Assembly: GCA_037178625.1 (NCBI GenBank)
Contig: CM074128.1
Location: 4,030,001 to 4,094,000 of the forward strand
Source: Skeletonema tropicum
Lineage: Eukaryota; Bacillariophyta; Thalassiosirophyceae; Thalassiosirales; Thalassiosiraceae
Direction: 5' to 3'
Length of the DNA stretch: 64,000 bases
The notes below the pieces were generated by a model. It had not been told where the DNA came from, did no database searches, and worked only from the letters and a program-made list of their open reading frames with translations. The translations under genes were made by a program, and so were the position numbers. Shown in pieces: positions 43,301-53,285 of this stretch. The first letter of the stretch is position 1. The number at the start of each line of letters is the position of its first letter.

Positions 43301-44138
43301 TCTTGATAAATGCTTTGGGGAGGATGTGGGAGCAACAAAAACTGCTGAGGTTGTTAAACAGAAGGTATTCACAGCATCCACGCTGGAAAGAAAAAAGCTT
43401 GACGCAAAAGCCTCTAAACAGTGGGTGTCCCAAGTGTCCAAGGAACTGGCTTCATGTTTACAACATGGTGCAAGTATATCAAAAGTGCAGAAGGTATTAC
43501 TGAATTCTGTTGTAGGAGATGACGCTTTCGTGGAAGAAGAAATGAAAATTGACGAAGATCAAGTAGCACAGTCCGAGAGTAAAGAATCAGGCGTTGATGT
43601 CGTTGAACTCGCCGATTGGTGCACCGATGTCGCTTCAAAACTAGAAGAGTGCGCCGTAGAGTTGGAAGCGATGTACTCTCCAAGCGAAGACGACTTTTCT
43701 AATGATTCTGATGAGGACGAATGTGAATCGACGGGAGATGAATACGACCTGATGCCAGATACGCCGCCAAAGAATGCGGAGGAAGATGTGCTGGAAGGAA
43801 TGATTCACAAAAGATTGTCAGATGAGACTGGTAGCACTGCGAGTCAACGTTTGATCAACGCAACGTCGGTAGCAACGATTGATGAGGCAATTCCAAAGAG
43901 TACGAAGATTTCTGCATCAAGAGCTGATGAAATGCTCAAGAAAATGAAAGATGCTCATTTCATGAAGAAATCTTCCCGAACTGGCACTAGCTGGAGCGTG
44001 AGCGAACAAGATACGATGCGAGGAGAGAAAAGGGACAGTGCACTGAAGAAAATGTACACGTTTCTTACTGTGCTGGTTGGCATCTCGCTTTCCTTTGTAA
44101 TCATCTTCTCGTCAGGAAAGTTGTCTCATTTATATTAG
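40368..44138 (+). CDS. Large tail-anchored protein of unknown function
   Basis: 1256 residues, single exon, ATG 40368. I do not recognise the family. The N-terminus is Ser/Thr-rich, followed by a short beta-like segment (RPMHVRVSVRVHHVSFLHPG) that could begin a C2-like or lipid-binding fold. Middle: YRYVGPPKTGPAFFQLLRKH and PELACSVPNHSYNFELVKS look like compact domain sequence. Then a Val/Gly/Lys repeat-like helix (VKDGVEAGVKGVKVGTTAAV), a Lys-rich stretch, a probable beta domain (YVLLLDDVIDIRIVSFPDKI), charged coiled coils and Asp/Glu-rich tracts. The C-terminus has one membrane helix (FLTVLVGISLSFVIIFSSG) and 6 residues after it, so it is probably tail-anchored with a cytosolic bulk. No signal peptide. 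Its start is 269 bp from the right LTR of element copy 1. Confidence 0.7.
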   Translation: MADSSSDNAAVDTPQTPGDRTYTTSGSSTTSSADQPQHPPTIERKTEANTVKWAGKIAENTTDFASKTADNLSTGVTQLVGWTYENTKVESRGLRPMHVRVSVRVHHVSFLHPGLDTGSRATISDTKKGRLRFGKKHKKPTGPPGLLKFGKKSGSWKNPAGGDSMKQQIKEAAKDGPWNRSQKDIHTDPTDVAEIVNAEAFRLSRDGIIQQHYALQQALPDPKSSSTAKEQKEQQRQKSTTRLTVPQYPMHLGPPAAAANPAPQDNPISTSINESARSNPYSSMLSPENLSDLEGAARYYKECAARPKGYRRLVVSSLPQRNDVSVPAPPKSKSMVHALSSSMLPTSSHYLDGGLGRGSFSFDANAASKEGQANDSSKMPEKNDNEHNFDNVEYRYVGPPKTGPAFFQLLRKHGAATFGRYLPELACSVPNHSYNFELVKSKKRMTSTQPIVYECPHVIWGSARDTMLGRIAEEGCPLIDARPFEYASNSNLDDARLSESLLLCGSTLWVKRAKDEDDDKGDQLESKNKKALVKAEYHVAKLFDGVKDGVEAGVKGVKVGTTAAVKGTKDVAGAVGKGAQHIVSPKHIISPRVGETIVPDKAKSSGEKEKKKSKFRKMFQSKKKKEKCRDDDGNDGMSVDDSLVSGNDEYSVASEQVPTISSLPSLQLSDHNETDDGVEEENEQDEEPKTPSAKLESSPYVLLLDDVIDIRIVSFPDKIEIAKFPISVASVMVQRKMEDRLNDPFKPSELTCNFIQEPSAPDLRWGVTLKVTVRAVQVRPSKVPRMLLSPRINEKLSAGKEELKRFRDKMKSMGKDEKEVAKEVEKRKEDIDREENELEKAIVSYGYEQNDENEHGPKEIRLRQMFYCDREHESIILKSKRRAVLSEDEMRLISDASMDPTSVTNKSYQKDEIDELLNLLNIHFPGIDDESYLSTLRESATSSLSHSSVSGYATPKSDNFGPAANDVFASLTVAMAESLDKCFGEDVGATKTAEVVKQKVFTASTLERKKLDAKASKQWVSQVSKELASCLQHGASISKVQKVLLNSVVGDDAFVEEEMKIDEDQVAQSESKESGVDVVELADWCTDVASKLEECAVELEAMYSPSEDDFSNDSDEDECESTGDEYDLMPDTPPKNAEEDVLEGMIHKRLSDETGSTASQRLINATSVATIDEAIPKSTKISASRADEMLKKMKDAHFMKKSSRTGTSWSVSEQDTMRGEKRDSALKKMYTFLTVLVGISLSFVIIFSSGKLSHLY

Positions 44139-44190
44139 AAGTAGGAGTAACAAATTTTATTATGTAAGTCTTTCAATAACAATAGTCCGT

Positions 44191-45464
44191 CTATAAATAG
44201 ACTTCTTTCTGTTGGGCACGAAATACGACTCTAGGACGAAGCCTAAGAAAATCCATGCCAAGTACAGCGGCGGGCGGGGCTGAATCGCCAATTCCTCCCA
44301 GTGCAGCGAGGCCTGGAAGATCTCCAACATAACAGTGACTTTGGCCAACATTGGCGTACTGTTTTTCTTCCTTTTGACTTGCAGGTGCATCAAATGTCTG
44401 CGCTTCGAGACTCAAGGTCTGTGGCTCTTTGGATTTGAGAAGTCTTACAGGAGTTCCGTCACTGCCCATAATTGTCAGAACGTCACCTCTCGAAGTGGCC
44501 GTTGCAAGCTCTTGAGCCTGCTGGAAGTTTGCTTTAATCTTTGAGAACGGGTTCCACCCACTGTCTTTCTCATCAGTTGACTCTGTCAATTCGAATGCTA
44601 CATCAATACCAGCTGCTTCTGCGGCTTTCGCGTTCAGTACTGTGATGGGAGAGCCTGTATCGAAGAGCGCAGGCATTTCGACGCCATTTATGGATATCGT
44701 TACTGATGGCAGCATTGATACTGGTAGGGATTCGAAGGGAACTCGTGCCATGCCGTTGACGTTTAGATTCGTGTCTGAGCCATAAAAAGTTATGGATGGT
44801 GGTGTAGTTTGGTCACCCCAAACGAACTCAACTCCGCCCTCAAAGCAGTAGAAGAACGATAGAGATAAAAGCCCCGCAGCGGCGGGTGATGCAACTGGCA
44901 AAGCACTTGCTGTTAGACCTTGCATGAAGATGAAGTTATCATCAATCTCAGCCTTATCATCAGCCTTTATATCCAACTCCGCATCGCCGAGAAGGAAAGT
45001 GTCGCCGCCCATCAAGCCTCCAGCTGCCCCGACACCCCCGGGAGCTTCCCCTACTTTTTCCAGTTCCAATTCAGAAGCCACTTGTGCGTTGATGGTATTT
45101 GTATTTGCCGCGGTGTCCAAGACAAAATCCAAACTAATTCCAGTAACATTTCTTGATTTTTGTGATGCTGTTGCTAGTCCAGGAAAACGTAGCGGCATAC
45201 TCGGGTAAGGACCCAAGAAACGCAAGGGGCTGCGAACGACGTCACTGCCGACTTCATTACTCTCGAGTTCGAGTGCTCCTTCGCTGGAATCAAACAGAGG
45301 TCTTGGCAGAGAGGTGTGCCGGTTGTGAGTTAGGAACCCTTCTACCCCCACCAGTAACAATACTGATAACAAGCTATTCCGAATCGTCTGAAAGAAGGAT
45401 AAGTAAGGTGTATGAGCAAACGACAATGTGGTACACAATTGAAAAACAGAAACATTCTCTGCAT
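44191..45464 (-). CDS. Bilobed retropepsin-like aspartyl protease, possibly plastid-targeted
   Basis: Main exon 44191-45387. A small first exon (45435-45464, MQRMFLFFNC) joined through a 47 bp intron is proposed because it supplies an ATG and completes a signal peptide (SLLSVLLLVGVEG|F); the intron is shorter than others here, so the start is uncertain. Two aspartyl-protease half sites are visible: FVLDTAANTN (DTA instead of DTG) and MPALFDTGSPITVL (DTGS). ILGMDFL-like AVLGMDFLRLRPRVVF closes the second lobe. Phe right after the predicted signal cleavage site is the diatom plastid-import pattern. The DTA first motif may lower activity but occurs in some functional members. Predicted length 408 residues; convergent with the upstream gene, 52 bp apart. 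Confidence 0.6.
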
Positions 45465-47148
45465 GATGATGGCCTCAACAAAGAAGTTGTCACTCCCAAA
45501 GCAAAATGCTTTCGTGATCTCAAACTTTAAAAAATAATCATAGGCCATCATTTCAACATCTATCATATATACATGCCATTACATTTGTAATGCCGTCGGA
45601 AAATTGTGGTCTGATGATTGCGCTCAACGTAACTATTGGGAATAGTGTAGCATGAGGCAGGGGAGCAACTGTGGGAATCAAAAGAGAGCTTCGCAGCCCG
45701 ACTTTTACCACATATGTGTTGTTACCCGCCGAGTCTACTTCGCGTCATCTAAATCGTCATCGGCAAAGTAATGTAGCTGCAACTGATGAGAAGAACATGA
45801 TTGCACTCACCATGAGTTCTTTATCTATCACCTAGTCAGAGGAGAACCTATGTAGGCTGAAATTGAAAGGTTGTTATCGATCACCTATACGAGCAAAGAA
45901 TAGACACAATGTAGGCTGAAAATATTAGTGCTGTCTGGTTTCAATTTGCAGATAGAACTGGTATAGTCTTTCAAATCCCTTTCATCTTCCCGTAATGTGA
46001 TCCAACAAGAACCATTGGCGTTGATAATATTGGTAACGTGCAAATAATTACGGGTTTGTTTCATTCGTAGACAGAACGCTTACTCACCGCTACAGCGCGT
46101 CAAATAAGACCTTTGAAGGGAAAAGAAACAATCGTGTTAGATTGAGTGATATCGTATAAATAATTATTTAACTCGAGGATGTATCAAGGGAAAGAGGCCA
46201 AAAGAACACATCATGTAACATAAATGCGCTCCAGAATCCTCCTCTCCCCACAAGAACATTAATCTTGCTTGCACGATTGCATTCCAGCGCACTATTGAGC
46301 GATGACCCGGCCACTGGTTTGCTGCCCAGAAGTATCAAGCGTTATGTCTGACTCATACTCTAATCGAAGTAAACTTACCTAGATAATGGGGTTCCAAAAA
46401 CGTACTGTATTCTGAAAGAGCTACCTCACCCTGTTGGAGAGGACACATGTAGGAAAGAATTTAATTAGTATGGTGCTAAAAACATTGCAAGCAAACAATG
46501 GATCCTTATCTCGCAGCATGTACACTCCTCAGATGAACTATGCTTGAATATGATGTGTCAAATTCAGCAAGCTGGTTAAGCTCATCAGACGAAAGATGGT
46601 ATAAATTAAGATTGCATCATAGGATGTGCATCATGCTGGCCAAGGCGTCAACTTCACGACGAGATTACTCACTTCAGTGTATAATGAGCTATCCATTGCT
46701 GATGTTCATCTTGATGTGTCCATCTCGCATGGATGATTCATTTGCATGGCATGCTGATGCATTATTTTATGGTGGCGTGGTTGGTGGATGGTGGCGAGTG
46801 ACGCGTGAGCTGAAGCGGGTGAATGAGGGTGGGGACGGGTGGAAATGGCCGGCATCATCTTACCTAGCTAAAATCTAAAAAATAGAGGATTCCTTTCTGT
46901 TCTTTTTTCCTCCCGGAAGATTTCTTTTCAACTTCAGGAGCTTGAATTCGGGCAAAGGAGTCACGTAGGAATTAGTATGCCATGTGTAGCTTAATTGGTC
47001 GGGCATCAACAGAGAACATCAAAAAATTTCGAAAAAGACGAAGAGCAACTTCTTGACCTTGACGACGCTTTACTCATGTTGATAGTTGGGCGTGTGGCAC
47101 TTCCATAATAGTAGGCATCGGTTGCACTGATAACATTTACAATTTACA
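45465..47148. other. Gene-poor 1.7 kb intergenic stretch
   Basis: Longest stretch outside the retroelements without a supported gene. It has a 112-codon open frame (46540-46878, plus) with no recognisable protein feature, two copies of ATGTAGGCTGAAA about 60 bp apart (45851 and 45911), and a tRNA-like A-box sequence near 46986 without a partner B box. It may contain UTRs or a non-coding RNA; nothing firmer can be said. Confidence 0.4.
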
Positions 47149-48123
47149 ATGTCAGCTGGAATTGAGAGCAGCGCTTCTTCTTCTTCCACCCTCCTCGCAA
47201 ACCAGCCCCTGTCCCCTACATCAATCGACAGCGCCGGAGACGACAACGTATCTGTGTCCAGCAACAGTTCTTCCAAATCGGAAGAGCGCCGCCGAAGACG
47301 CGAGCTCTGGCGACGTGAGCATGAAAAACAATTAAAAGTTGATGGGCATTTTCCCCGCCGGAGTTCGAGTGATGATGTATCAGTGGAGGAGGATCGAAAG
47401 GCGGTGGCGGCACGTGTCGTGAAGAAATCGCATTTGGGGACTAAATCTACGGCCAGTCCGCATACGCTGCCTACGAAAGTGAGTGATTCTGTGAGGGTGA
47501 GGAGTAATCTACTGCGGACATTGGGTATTCAAAAGGGACCGCCGCCCAAAGATGATGGAGCAATGGGAGGACCATCCGGATCGGCGGGGAGAGGGGGGAG
47601 AGGAAATAATACACATCGAAGAATGCAAAGTGGTGATGTATCTAGTGGGGCTGATAGTGTGGCGCCATCAACTGCAGTATCGAGTCGATCGCTGCTATCC
47701 AATGTCCGCCTGACAGAAGAACTGAAATATGATAGCGATGAAGATGTGGAACCATATCCCAACGGTGCACAAGATGCATACTCTCGATTTTTTGGGTCCA
47801 AACAATCGAGGAACTTTGATTCCAAGCCAAACAAAAACAACGAAAATTTTCCACGAAGACGGAAGCTGATGTTCTCAGACGATGTCCAAGTAGTTCCTAT
47901 ACCAATGAGATCTGAATATTCAAATCGGATTAAGGAACGAATGTATAATGGTCGTGTAGAGCTATCTGAAAATGCACAACGAAATGTTGTCGAGTTTGAA
48001 GCCGAGGGATGGGATGCTAGTACAGTTTTAGATGACGAGAGTCAGTTTTACAAATGCCCTCTAACTGGGGAGTTAATACATCCAGTGCATTTGGCTTATT
48101 TCAAGGGTGACTCGAAGGAATAG
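47149..48123 (+). CDS. Diatom-type conserved protein of unknown function
   Basis: 324 residues, single exon. The N-terminal two thirds are Ser/Arg-rich and disordered (EERRRRRELWRREHEK). The C-terminal block VVPIPMRSEYSNRIKERMYN, then NAQRNVVEFEAEGWDASTV and LTGELIHPVHL, has the layout of a short domain I associate with many diatom proteins of unknown role. No catalytic motif, signal peptide or membrane helix. A regulatory or cytoskeletal adaptor role is conceivable but unsupported. Confidence 0.7.
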   Translation: MSAGIESSASSSSTLLANQPLSPTSIDSAGDDNVSVSSNSSSKSEERRRRRELWRREHEKQLKVDGHFPRRSSSDDVSVEEDRKAVAARVVKKSHLGTKSTASPHTLPTKVSDSVRVRSNLLRTLGIQKGPPPKDDGAMGGPSGSAGRGGRGNNTHRRMQSGDVSSGADSVAPSTAVSSRSLLSNVRLTEELKYDSDEDVEPYPNGAQDAYSRFFGSKQSRNFDSKPNKNNENFPRRRKLMFSDDVQVVPIPMRSEYSNRIKERMYNGRVELSENAQRNVVEFEAEGWDASTVLDDESQFYKCPLTGELIHPVHLAYFKGDSKE

Positions 48124-48737
48124 TGCTGGGTTAAAATCGGAGGCTGTATTTCCAATTTTATTGCATGCTCACAGTAATGAGCAAATTTAGAGGACTTTGA
48201 GAATTTCGATTTCTTATTGATGCGGCGCTTAGACGCATATTCATCAACCATCAAGTTCAACCACATCTATATTTTTGATGTTTGATAGGAGTATGAAAAC
48301 AATCCCTCCTGTCGTGTTTTTTGTGAAAGACAGTCTGATGAATTAGCTAGAGGTATAAAGTAGTGGATTTAGGTTAGAACCTTTATTGTAAAGTCTAGGC
48401 AGAATTTATTCAATCAGCAGCCTGATATTCGACCATCTTACCAGCTTCATTCATTTGGGTGGATGGAGGTCATGTAAAAGAACAATCAGGCCGCCTGCTG
48501 ATGAGAATCTAAAAAATGAGAATTGTTGAAAATGAGAATTTTGTTGTCACATCTATTTCATCTTTTACCATAGGACCATGCATACTACGCTTCTTCATTA
48601 TGCCCATATTGCAAGTGAGAGGCCCTCATCAAGCAGCGACTACAATACTTATCAGAATTCAGATTGACTAACAGGAAGAGAGTGATTTTGTAGACATTAT
48701 TTCAACAATCTTGTGCTAATCCGGTAGATGCAACATC
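48124..48737. other. Intergenic region, 614 bp
   Basis: Between two plus-strand genes. AT-rich, with two close copies of AAAATGAGAATT (about 48514 and 48529). No supported gene. Confidence 0.4.
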
Positions 48738-49790
48738 ATGGTCATGCTGCGAGCGACAGTGGGAAGAAACATCTTGTGCAGGACGGTTCATCATAACCGG
48801 CTCATGAGCAGTTCATCATCTTCTGCGACTGTCAAAGTATCCTTCGTTGGGCTAGGCAACATGGGTATGCAAATGGCTCTCAACCTTGCAAAACAAAGAG
48901 AGGATGAGTTGTCGAACATACATTTCACAGTATATGACATGAATGAGGCTAACATTTCGACGTTCATGAAACAAGCTGAAACAGCAGGTATTTCCAACTC
49001 GACGGCGCTGCAATCTACTTCGGGCTTGAAAGCATTAGCAGAAGCCAATCCTGATTTCGTTGTCACTAGTTTACCTACATGTGAGGCATCTGAGGCTGTC
49101 GTCGGCGAGATTTCCAGTAATTTACCATCGTCTTCATGTGCAACAGGATGCCTATTCATTGATACGTCCACAATATCTCCTGCAGTATCAAAAAAGCTAC
49201 ATCAACAAGTCAAGGCAGTCTCTCCTCATCATGACTACGTGGATGCTCCAGTTTCTGGTGGTGTCAAAGGCGCAACCGATGCCAGTCTCACATTCATGAC
49301 AGGATGTTCATCGGAGGATACATTTCAAAAGATACAACCTCTATTGAAGCGAATGGGGAAAGCTGTTCTTCCTTGCGGTGCCTCTGGGTCAGGATCAGCT
49401 GTCAAATTATGTAACAATGCTGCATTAGCTGCACAGATGATTGGTATATGTGAGGCTATGAGCTTAGGAGAGTCTCTAGGAGTGGATCCCACAGTGCTGG
49501 CAAATGTTATGAATGTATCCACAGCAAAGTGTTGGAGTAGCGAAGTCAATAACCCTCATCCGATTGCAGCCAAAGGCATTGGCTCTGGAGCAAGCGCGAA
49601 TGACTATGAGGGTGGTTTTGGAACTTCGCTAATGCTGAAAGATTTGAATTTGGCCTTGGATGCTGCAGTAGAGGAAGGAAAGAGTATGCCAGTGACAGGA
49701 TTGAGTAGACAACTCTACAGTCTTGCTGCTAATAGAGGACTTGGACGCAAGGACTTTGGAGTCATGCTTCAGTTCCTCAATGGTAAATAG
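48738..49790 (+). CDS. HIBADH: 3-hydroxyisobutyrate dehydrogenase, mitochondrial
   Basis: NAD-dependent step of valine catabolism: 3-hydroxyisobutyrate to methylmalonate semialdehyde. 350 residues, single exon, ATG 48738 followed by an Arg-rich presequence (RATVGRNILCRTVHHNRL). Rossmann signature FVGLGNMGMQMALNLAK; substrate loop DAPVSGGVKGATDASLTFM; catalytic Lys in KLCNNAALAAQMIGICEAM; the C-terminal RKDFGVMLQFL is typical of the family's KDFG. Frame and key residues are intact. Other beta-hydroxyacid dehydrogenases (e.g. tartronate semialdehyde reductase) share the fold, but the presequence and C-terminus favour HIBADH. Confidence 0.9.
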   Translation: MVMLRATVGRNILCRTVHHNRLMSSSSSSATVKVSFVGLGNMGMQMALNLAKQREDELSNIHFTVYDMNEANISTFMKQAETAGISNSTALQSTSGLKALAEANPDFVVTSLPTCEASEAVVGEISSNLPSSSCATGCLFIDTSTISPAVSKKLHQQVKAVSPHHDYVDAPVSGGVKGATDASLTFMTGCSSEDTFQKIQPLLKRMGKAVLPCGASGSGSAVKLCNNAALAAQMIGICEAMSLGESLGVDPTVLANVMNVSTAKCWSSEVNNPHPIAAKGIGSGASANDYEGGFGTSLMLKDLNLALDAAVEEGKSMPVTGLSRQLYSLAANRGLGRKDFGVMLQFLNGK

Positions 49791-50081
49791 GAATATATGT
49801 AGCAAATTGATTAGATGCTAAAGTTCTTCTCGCATTAGTGCGATACTTATAATCAAGGAGAGTCTCCAGAGCTACTGTACCAATGCAAGGCAGGAGTATT
49901 ATTTGAGACAATACTTGCTTCATTCGCTTCATAGCATTTTCTACATCATAGGTACCTTGCTGCTTGCTTTAGTCGTCTGTCTTTGCCCCTGGCGAGGGAG
50001 ACCTTCTCCTTTCTGCCCCACCATTCCTTCCTCTTCTTCGCGTCTCATAAACTCTCACAGAGAACACTAACACAAACAACC

Positions 50082-52907
50082 ATGGCGGACAACAAAGACA
50101 AAGCTGAGCCCAAGACCGGCAGCGTGGCTATCCCGGCCACTGATGCCGCCACTGCGCAAGCGGCAGATCAAAAAAAGAAAATAGACGACCAAGCTCGAAT
50201 TCGTGAGATTCTGGCCAAGAAGAAGGCAGAGAGAGCGGCGGCTGCTGCTGCTGCTGCTGCCGCCGCCGCCGATGCTAATCAGGCACCACCAAGCAATGGT
50301 GGTGCTGACAACGATGCAGCGGAAAAGAAGAAGAAAGAGAAATCAGCCGCAGGCAGTAACATAGACGAATCATCACCCAAACATGGTGGAGTTGACGAAG
50401 AAGCACGTTTACGTGAGATGCTGTCCAAGAAGAAAATCATGCACAAGAAAAATCGAAGGGCATCGAAGAGCGAAGATCCTGTCAATGAAACCACCGCTGG
50501 GAAGAATGGAGGTGATGGTGATGATGATGATAAGAAAAATCCCAGCCATTCTGATGGATATAGAAGGCATGAAAACGACAGCCGTGGTGGAGGTGGGAGG
50601 GATTATAGAAGAGATAGACCACAACATCATGGCAGAGGAGGGTATTATAATGATCGGAGGAGAGACGATCGTGGTTGGCGAAATAATAATGATCGTGGCG
50701 GTTATGGACGTGGAAGGGATGACTATTGGGACGGACGTGGAAGGGGGGGAGGCTGGCGAGATGAAAGGAGGGACTATGGTGGAAGGGGGGGATATCATCA
50801 GGAACATGAATTCCCTGCTCGTGATCGCAGCCGTGGACGTTCGAGGAGTAGGAGCTTCTCTCGATCCTCCTCTGGGAGTAGAAGTAGAAGCTACTCCTCA
50901 TCTGATGGATCTAGATCATCGGGAAGCTACTCGTCTCGCAGTCATAGTCGAAGCTATTCCCGAAGTGTCTCTCGCTCTCCCTCAAGGGATTCGCACTACT
51001 CGGAGACACAAGGTCAAAAACGCAAACGCAGCGACTCAGCAGGAAATGAAAAGAAGAAACACCGTCGGTCCACTTCGAAATCCAAAAGTGATGCTGAGAA
51101 TGCTCTCACAAAAGATCAGCGCACTATTCTTGTATCTCAACTAGTTATGAAGGCGGATGAGTACGATATCCGTCGCTACTTCAAAAGGAAAGTAGGTGTC
51201 AAAGTCAATGATGTCATTCTTCTTCGCGATAAACGAACCGGTCGACACAAAGGAATTGCGTATGTCGAGCTTTGCAATTTGGAAGATGTTGATACGGCAT
51301 TGGAGGCGAGCGGTAAAACGCCTGACTTCCAAAGATTCCCAATTCTTGTGAAGCGAACAGAAGCGGAGAAAAACGTTGCTGGGATTAGTGTCGCCGCCTC
51401 CTCTGATTCCACATATTATCAGCTAACAGCTGATGGGAAACGAATTGAAGCGCAAAAAGTTTACGTCGGGAGTATTGATCGAGCTGTCACCCAGGCTCAA
51501 CTGTACAGCCTCTTCTCTCAGTTTGGAAAATTAGACAATGTTTTGTTGCAAATGGATATGGCGACAGGTATTTCGAAGGGGTTTGCATTCTTGTCGTATC
51601 CTGACCCTAAAGATGCAAATCTGGCTATCCAGACAATGTCTGGACAAATGCTTGCGGGTAGACCATTGTGAGTATCAACTTTATTCATGAAGCCTTTGCG
51701 CTTGTGCTTGTTTCGGCACTTCTGTTTGTCATTCGGGTGCAACTTGTAATGAATTGAATTGAATTGAATTATCGGTGACCAATTGCAACAAAGCTTTACC
51801 AAACCCTAACTTGTCTTCCGGTGTCAATTTTTCAATGACAACAGAGATGAGAACTAACTTGAGCCTTCGACTTCGTGAAGTGCACGTCAAAGTTGCAAAA
51901 GTGCATGATACGTCAAGCAAATGTGGTTTAGTTAGTTGGTTATGCTTTTCACTGTGATTGTGTCTGATTTCTTGTTTAAGACTTGACGCTCTCCTTCTCA
52001 TATTTTTGCGCAGGTCAAATGTGTGATATGCGAGAGCTCAGTTTATTCAAGATTGGAGATATTCAATTCGATTGTGTTGCACCGAATGTGATGGTGTTGC
52101 TGAAGCGAAATGACAACCCAATTTCTTCTAATTATTGCATATTTTACTAACAATATATTCGTCTTTGCTTCTTTCGACACTTACAGGAAAACAGGATGGG
52201 CAAATCAACAAAGTACGGCTGCAGGGGTTCAAGAGGTACGTTCTGATGAGTTTCCTACGGACAGTAATGAGAAGATTGAGAAGGTAAACCAAGTCCTTAT
52301 GCAGCTCACTGGTTCAGGTCTCACAACCATGCTGTCACAAATAGATCCTGCTCAGCAGCAGGCTCTATTGGCTGCTGGGCCAGCTGGTGCTTTGGGTATT
52401 TTGCCGTCTGCGCAACTAGCTAGCGTGGCTGATGCCGCTTTGGACTTGGCGCTTGGCAACACTCCCAGCAATGGTGCTCTCTCCCCAGTCCCAGTCAATG
52501 GTGCAGCTGCTACAACGGGAATGGGAAATCCTACTGTGGAAGCACCTTCCCAACCGCCCGCGATTGCTACTGCACCAGCAGTATCTACTCAACCCAGTAA
52601 CGTTTATGACGCGAAAATTGTGGGAAGAATTGACCGCCCATCCAATCACATCCTTGTCCACAATATGTTCGACAAAGACGAAGAGACTGAGCCAGGTTGG
52701 GAAGAAGACATTAAACTTGACTTTGAAGAGGAATGTGCCCAATATGGAAAGATTTCTTCCGTTGTCGTCATGTCAAAGGAGGTGGGTGGTAAGATTTATG
52801 CAACATTTGATACTGTTGATGGAGCAATGAGTTGTGCGAAGAACCTAGCTGGGCGTTGGTTTGACAAGAGGCAGCTTCGCGTGGAGTTTGTTGATTCTAT
52901 TTCATGA
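50082..52907 (+). CDS. RBM39: RBM39/CAPER-like SR splicing factor
   Basis: Nuclear splicing factor coupling U2AF-type contacts to 3' splice sites. 768 residues, two exons: 50082-51667 and 52187-52907, joined through a 519 bp GT-AG intron (GTGAGT...ACAG), which restores AGRPLKTGWANQ. The N-terminus has KKK(I/K)DDQARIREILAKK-like basic helices and poly-Ala; then an Arg/Gly/Asp stretch and an RS domain (SRSRSFSRSSSGSRSRSYSS). RRM1: TILVSQLVMKADEYDIRRYF; RRM2: KVYVGSIDRAVTQAQLYSLF; the C-terminal UHM-type RRM: HILVHNMFDKDEETEPGWEE. This order (RS-RRM-RRM-UHM) is diagnostic of RBM39. ATG 50082 is in a good context (ACCATGG). Confidence 0.88.
51668..52186 (+). other. Unusually long intron (519 bp) in the RBM39-like gene
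   Basis: Seven other confidently placed introns in the window are 73-120 bp. This one follows RRM2 and contains a further AG site after a pyrimidine tract (TTTTTGCGCAG, about 52002-52012) that could define an alternative inner exon, plus a run of AATTG pentamers (about 51752). Confidence 0.6.
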
Positions 52908-53285
52908 ATATCAATCAAGTTGATACTGTCCTGCTGAGCTCATCAGTGGAACTGATCGATTCATTTTGCCCTCGAGATCTTTCATTTCTTTAGTTTACCA
53001 GCATTATAAGTATTTGTTTTCTCCTCCTCTGATCATCAGGAAGCCATGATCTATCTTCTGCTACATTTTCACTGTATCTGAATAGATTTCCACCTCTTTA
53101 TTCGCTTCTCAAAGAATCGAGAGATGACTCTCTGATCGCTACTACTCGCTAGCTGGCGCCAACTCACCCTTCACCCTCCACGCACTCAGATACAATAGAC
53201 GAGGATATAGACGCAATGTCCAGGCCTCATCAGTGACTTCATACTTGAACTTCATACAATACTAATAGCTGAAATTCACAAGACA
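52908..53285. other. Intergenic region, 378 bp
   Basis: 3' UTR of the RBM39-like gene and promoter of the fusion dehydrogenase gene, both plus strand. Nothing else seen. Confidence 0.4.

Noticed and set aside
46540..46878. 112-codon open frame with ATG
   Set aside because: No domain, odd composition, no splice or neighbour support; kept only as a note in the intergenic entry.
46975..47040. tRNA-like start (TAGCTTAATTGG, a good A box)
   Set aside because: No matching B box, and no acceptor or anticodon stem could be paired.
50383..51144. 253-codon frame overlapping the RBM39-like gene
   Set aside because: Shadow of the Arg/Gly/Ser-rich region in another frame; the main frame has three clear RRMs.
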